The notes under the pieces are model-generated. The model saw only the letters and a list, made by a program, of their open reading frames with translations, did not search any database and was not told the origin of the DNA. 12,350 nt of DNA, from NCBI GenBank assembly GCA_014825775.1, contig MVAQ01000370.1, positions 1 to 12,350 of the forward strand, written 5' to 3'. The stretch is from Krasilnikovozyma curviuscula (taxonomy: Eukaryota; Basidiomycota; Tremellomycetes; Cystofilobasidiales; Mrakiaceae). The translations under genes and the position numbers were made by a program. This document shows positions 8,407 through 12,350 of the stretch, in pieces; the stretch's first letter is position 1, and each line of letters begins with the position of its first letter.

Positions 8407-9791
8407 ATGGCCTCCCCTTCTTCTCAGAGTATGTTGATTGCTGTCGATATGGACGATGTGCTGTCGCAGGTGAGCACCAAGCTGAAACGCGCACTCGCTT
8501 TCCAAGCTCTCGAGGCTGATTTCACTTTTTGCTCTTCGCCTGTTGCTTCGATCGCGATGTTCTTTAGACCAACAAAAAGATCTGTGAGCTTCACAATGCT
8601 GAATTTGGCACCAACATGACGCTCGACGACTTTCTCTTTGTCAGTGTTACTTGGTCTCAACCATCCTGCTCGCTGCAGAGATTCCACAAGCTCACCTTTC
8701 CTTCTCATTGCCCTTCCCTAGTACCATTATTGGCAGAATATCGGATGGGGGACTGTTCGTACTCGTTCAATCAGCAATAGAATGTGGCTAGCTAATTCTG
8801 ACTCGTTTTTTTCTTGTTTCCTTCATTTACAGATCGAGGAGACGGTCCGCAAAGTGAAAAGCTTCTACGCTAGAGGTCTATTCCAACACTGTGAACCAAT
8901 TGATGGTGCTTATGAGGGCTTGATGCGACTGAAGAAAGAGGTTCCAGGTGTACAGCTGTGTCTGGTCACTGCAAGAGGCGAGGTGAGAACTGAACTCTAT
9001 CCGGTGTTGATCCGCCGTATCCTACCTCTTGTCGACTTGATGTGACTGATCTATTTCCATGCATCTAGTCCGAGCGCCCTGGTAGTGAAGCCTGGATTGA
9101 ACAGGTTAGTCGCTAGCGCCCTGCACGCAATAGTTTCAGACGTCAAAACGTTTGCTGACTTTTTCTCGCATAGCATTTCCCGGGAGGTAAGAACTCAGAT
9201 TAACCACGAGCATGAGTCGTCAAAAATTCCATGCTTATGATATTCTCCGCCTTAGTCTTTGACCACATGCACTTCACCGGCGCGGTAAGCTATTGAATAA
9301 TCTGTGCAGTGTTTTCCTTCAGCTTACAAACATGTTCTTAATTAGTTTACAACCGTCTCCAAAGAAGGGGAACCGAAGCAAGCCGTCAAATATCCCAAGT
9401 CCGAAGTCCTTCACCGGCTAGGCGCTCGCTTGCTGATTGACGACGCCCTTGAGAACGCGATAGACTGCGCCAATGCCTCCCCACCAGTTCCAGTGCTTCT
9501 CTTTGGTGACGACTATCCGTGGAACAAGAGATTCTGTGGCGGCAAGCATCCCGAAAGGGACAAGATGACCTACGATGAATGGACCAACTCCGGAATTTGG
9601 ACCAAGGAGAATACCATCCATCCTGAGAGTGAATTTCCAAAGGGAGTTCACAGAGGTAAGTTTACATATTTTTTCGGTTATTACAGACTCCAGCAGATTG
9701 TCAGCTCATTTCCTCTGCGCTGACAGTGGCACATTGGGACGCGGTCGTAGATTGGATCAAAAAAGACTTCGGCATTTTAGAGCTACAATAA
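8407..9791 (+). CDS. HAD-superfamily hydrolase, possibly 5'(3')-nucleotidase-like
   Basis: Nine exons: 8407-8469, 8568-8639, 8722-8754, 8833-8982, 9069-9104, 9174-9186, 9256-9284, 9346-9655 and 9727-9791, giving 256 residues with consistent phases. Eight introns of 61-98 nt all have GT...AG ends. HAD motif I is AVDMDDVL: D14 is the expected nucleophile and D16 the general acid. Motif II is LVTAR (Thr102). A Lys-rich stretch near 138-150 can supply motif III. Motif IV is LLIDDALENA (D164, D165). The roughly 80 residues between motifs I and II, including YHYWQNIGWGT, suggest a helical C1 cap. That arrangement resembles the cytosolic deoxyribonucleotidase (NT5C) type, but the substrate cannot be told from sequence. 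After motif IV, FGDDYPWNKR and a Trp-rich end (ending DWIKKDFGILELQ) form an extended C-terminus. No signal peptide or membrane segment is visible, so it is probably cytosolic. It converges on the RFX gene. Confidence 0.88.
9174..9186 (+). other. 13-nt microexon of the HAD gene
   Basis: CATTTCCCGGGAG lies between a CATAG acceptor and a GTAAGA donor. It encodes H-F-P-G plus the first base of the next codon, joined to exon 7 (29 nt, 9256-9284) as VFDHMHFTGA. Including it keeps the frame from WIEQ into the rest of the protein; skipping it would shift the frame. Confidence 0.8.
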
Positions 9792-9995
9792 AGGATGCAC
9801 ACCCTCACTTTCTAGAATTGTTCAGTGTGATGATAACTTTTCGCAAAGTTGATTTGTCTAAATTGGAGTGACAATCGAGTATAGGGGTATATAATAAATG
9901 CAGAAGACGAGTTACAATTGAAGGAACAATCTCCACTGAGAAAAAGTATGCGTCCATGCCGGTATCCAAAAAAGAGTGTACATCGATCAAAATTA
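9792..9995. terminator. Convergent 3' ends with AATAAA signals
   Basis: These 204 bp separate the stop codons of the plus-strand HAD gene and the minus-strand RFX gene. AATAAA occurs at 9787-9792, overlapping the HAD stop, and again at 9893-9898 in TATAATAAATG. Either could serve as a poly(A) signal for the HAD transcript. The two 3' UTRs probably overlap. Confidence 0.35.
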
Positions 9996-12350
9996 TCACT
10001 CATAGTAACTGATTTTCGACGCCGGACCAGCACCGTCATTGCCATTATCAGAGTTGAGCATCTCCTCCAAATTGCACGGAAGGGAATTTGAAGAACCCCA
10101 CATTTGAGCATCACCTTCTACTCCATCAATAAAGCTACCATGATCCCAGCTCAAACTCGAGGCGAAGCTAGGGATCGGAGTGTAGACAGAGAGATTTTCG
10201 AGTGGTAATGACGTGTGGGAAGAGGAAAGGTGGTAAGACGGATATTGCTGCAGATGTCCTGCTTCCGATGGTTGTGGCCAGCTCATCTGTCCAAAAGAAT
10301 TTTCATCTGGAAAGTCACTGACACTGTCCATCGTATTTGTATCGAGGAAGCCTTGTAAGACATTCGGATCGCTGCTGTAGGTGGGGATGATGGAGGTCAG
10401 ATGATTATCTGGAGCTTGAGGGTCGAAGCCCTGGTCAAAGACAAAAGCGGGTGTATGGACTTCCATGTGAGAACCAACGCTGGATCGAGATGGGACAACA
10501 GCTTGTGAAACGTCAATATTGAACGATGTAGGTGTTTGAGTAATAACAGGGCTGAATTGTAGTATTCTCTCCTTGGAAACAACCGCTTCGACCGAGGCCT
10601 GGACACTGGAGGTACTGAGAGCAACGGAGCGGAGAACCTTGAAGGCGGCTACTTCGTCAACAAAGATTTTGAGTATTTGGAAGCTACCAAAGGTTTCATC
10701 TGATCGGATAGTCTAGTAATGGACAGATAGAGGGGGAATGGTGAATTATGGCCACAACTCGGAAAGGGCACGAAATGCTCACCAAGTCCCTCATGACTTG
10801 TGCAGTGACAAAGGAGAACTTGACAAGAATCGATCTGGGAGTATCGATTGCACCACCAGCTTCAATAAGTCTGTCGACAGTGTTATCCAGCCACAGGATA
10901 AGGCTGTGAATTGCTGCTGAAGGGTTGGACCGTTTGTTGTTCGACAACTGATCCGACATTGCTACAAGAATACCTCGAAACTCCACATCCAAAAGTTGAA
11001 TAAGATCTTCAGGACGACAGTTACAAGTCAACGCAGCATGGTTTCGGATAGCTTCAAAGTTGATAAACTCCCAACTAGAGAGAAACCCAGAATCACCAAC
11101 GAGTCAGTGAGTGAGGCTGGTCCAACTGGAGCGTGACACTAACGCCTTGACCATAGCCGCCAGCTGCCCATCTCCGGAAAAGAGAGAGCATAGCGCAGAT
11201 GAGACTTGAACCAAGTCGAGATATCTCACTGGACGAAAGAGGAGTAAGCACGAGTCAAAGATTACGCTTGTTGCCATTACTCACGGACGAGATGACCAAA
11301 TCTAGCGCCAAGCTCAATCTTAGGCTCAACAAACGATGGACCAAAAGATTGCAAGGAAGAAACTAGAATATTCTCCATGTTGTTGGCAAGAGAACGTAGA
11401 GCTGTCAAGTGTTGTGGAGCTAGTGAAGCCAGCATTTGATTTTTAAAAATCTCGAGGATTTCCTACAAAGGTTCAAGGCGGAGAAAGATGAAAATTGAGT
11501 GAGGACATACAATTAGAGATATTTGATCCTCACATTGTATGTTAGAGCATCTGCTCTTGCCATCAGAGAGGACAGGCTCGGCGCATGACACACTTCCTTC
11601 TCTTCCGCTGTCAATTTGGACCAAAACAATCTGGAGGAGAGCTCGAACTGGTCAAACCTATTGATTTTGATGAAACCAACCAGTGCATCCAAGTGAGATA
11701 TAAATTTCTTCCAAACTAATCTAGCGTGTTGGCCTGGAACGGTGGAGGCTGGAAGGGCACCAGCTTCATCAATTGTGGGGAAGTTGGGAATTGAGGAAAC
11801 GGAAGCGATGAGAGATGGCACTCCGACGTTGAGGTTTTCGATATCAGAGCGAAGGGAATTGAGATTTAAGGAATATTGAGTTTGGCGATCTTCGACATCT
11901 ACTGCCCGTCCTGAGGTACGAGGTGGATGGTTGGTTGGTGTCTTCAAATCTTCAGTAAAGGACGGAGGACCCGAGGTGCTGCTGAGCGGACGATTGACCA
12001 GCATCAACAACACCAAACTTATTTAAAATAAGTCCTGTGGAATGGAAACTTAACTCACCTGAGCAAGTTCTCAGTTCCAACATTCGAAAGGGATCCAGCA
12101 GACCGAGCGGGAGGGAGTGAGGTTTCATTCTCAAACCCTTCAAGCTCTGGATCACCCATCTCAGAATCATCCAGTCCCGAGCAGTCTTCGTTCTCATCAG
12201 CTGGAAGAATGTCAAATCCCTCGTAACCTTCTTCGTCTCGAAAGCATCTGCAGGATCCGTCAGACATAGCCACCCAGCTTAAACCGTCACCGTCACCATA
12301 AGTGAGCAGGGATTCAGCTTCCGCTACTGTTGCTGGCATGATACCACAGA
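9996..12350 (-). CDS. RFX-family transcription factor, C-terminal part (5' end beyond right edge)
   Basis: Six exons are visible on the minus strand: 12350-12059 (open at the edge), 11981-11534, 11462-11285, 11228-11144, 11074-10783 and 10712-9996. They give 669 residues with consistent phases; introns are 77, 71, 56, 69 and 70 nt. The middle region matches the conserved RFX extended-dimerisation half: WKKFISHLDALVGFIK, ALTYNEILEIFKNQML, LRYLDLVQVSSAL, ALTCNCRPEDLIQLLDVEF, LILWLDNTVDRLI, LVKFSFVTAQVMRDLTIRS and FGSFQILKIFVDE. The run W/F-S-F-x-x-x-x-V-M/I-R-D-L-T-x-R-S-x-x-x-F-G-S-F is diagnostic. The winged-helix DNA-binding domain must lie further 5', outside the window. An acidic stretch (DILPADENEDCSGLDDSE) precedes the domain. 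The last 170 or so residues are a low-complexity Ser/Pro/Asn/Gln tail. In other fungi RFX proteins (Crt1, Sak1) bind X-box DNA and control DNA-damage and ribonucleotide reductase genes or the cell cycle; that role here is inference. Confidence 0.9.

Noticed and set aside
8236..8505. 89-codon minus-strand frame overlapping the HAD start
   Set aside because: Antisense to the first HAD exon, whose motif I (DMDDVL) clearly fixes the coding strand.

Overview
The window looks like nuclear DNA of a basidiomycete yeast, most likely a tremellomycete of the Cryptococcus/Kwoniella type. Every recognisable protein gene is split by many short introns, mostly 56-133 nt, with GTNNGT-like donors, CTGAC/CTAAC-like branch sites and CAG/TAG acceptors. 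Exon ends were worked out by hand from reading frame, splice signals and family resemblance; no transcript evidence was available. The single-frame ORFs are mostly fragments of these spliced genes.

Layout, left to right. (1) 1-928, minus strand: a WW-domain protein, cut by the left edge. (2) 1309-1412, minus: a tRNA-Ala(AGC) gene with a 30-nt intron. (3) 2195-2727, minus: a possible small two-exon membrane or secreted protein that I do not recognise. (4) 2817-4600, minus: an F-box-like protein of about 506 residues in four exons. (5) 4601-5533: a divergent promoter region. (6) 5534-7604, plus: a TMEM33/Pom33 (Tts1, Per33) family ER and nuclear-envelope membrane protein of 268 residues in seven exons, with one 512-nt intron. 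(7) 8407-9791, plus: a HAD-superfamily hydrolase of 256 residues in nine exons, one of them a 13-nt microexon. (8) 9996-12350, minus: the C-terminal 669 residues of an RFX-family transcription factor. Its DNA-binding domain lies beyond the right edge. Genes 7 and 8 converge with about 200 bp between them.

No transposon, virus, CRISPR array or obvious gene cluster is visible, and the neighbours share no pathway that I can name. The region reads as ordinary eukaryotic core genome. Its main interest is in gene structure: an intron with a 319-nt AG-free tract, a 13-nt microexon, very small first coding exons that split a Tyr codon, a tandem NAGNAG acceptor, an in-frame stop-free intron, and one possible unrecognised small gene.
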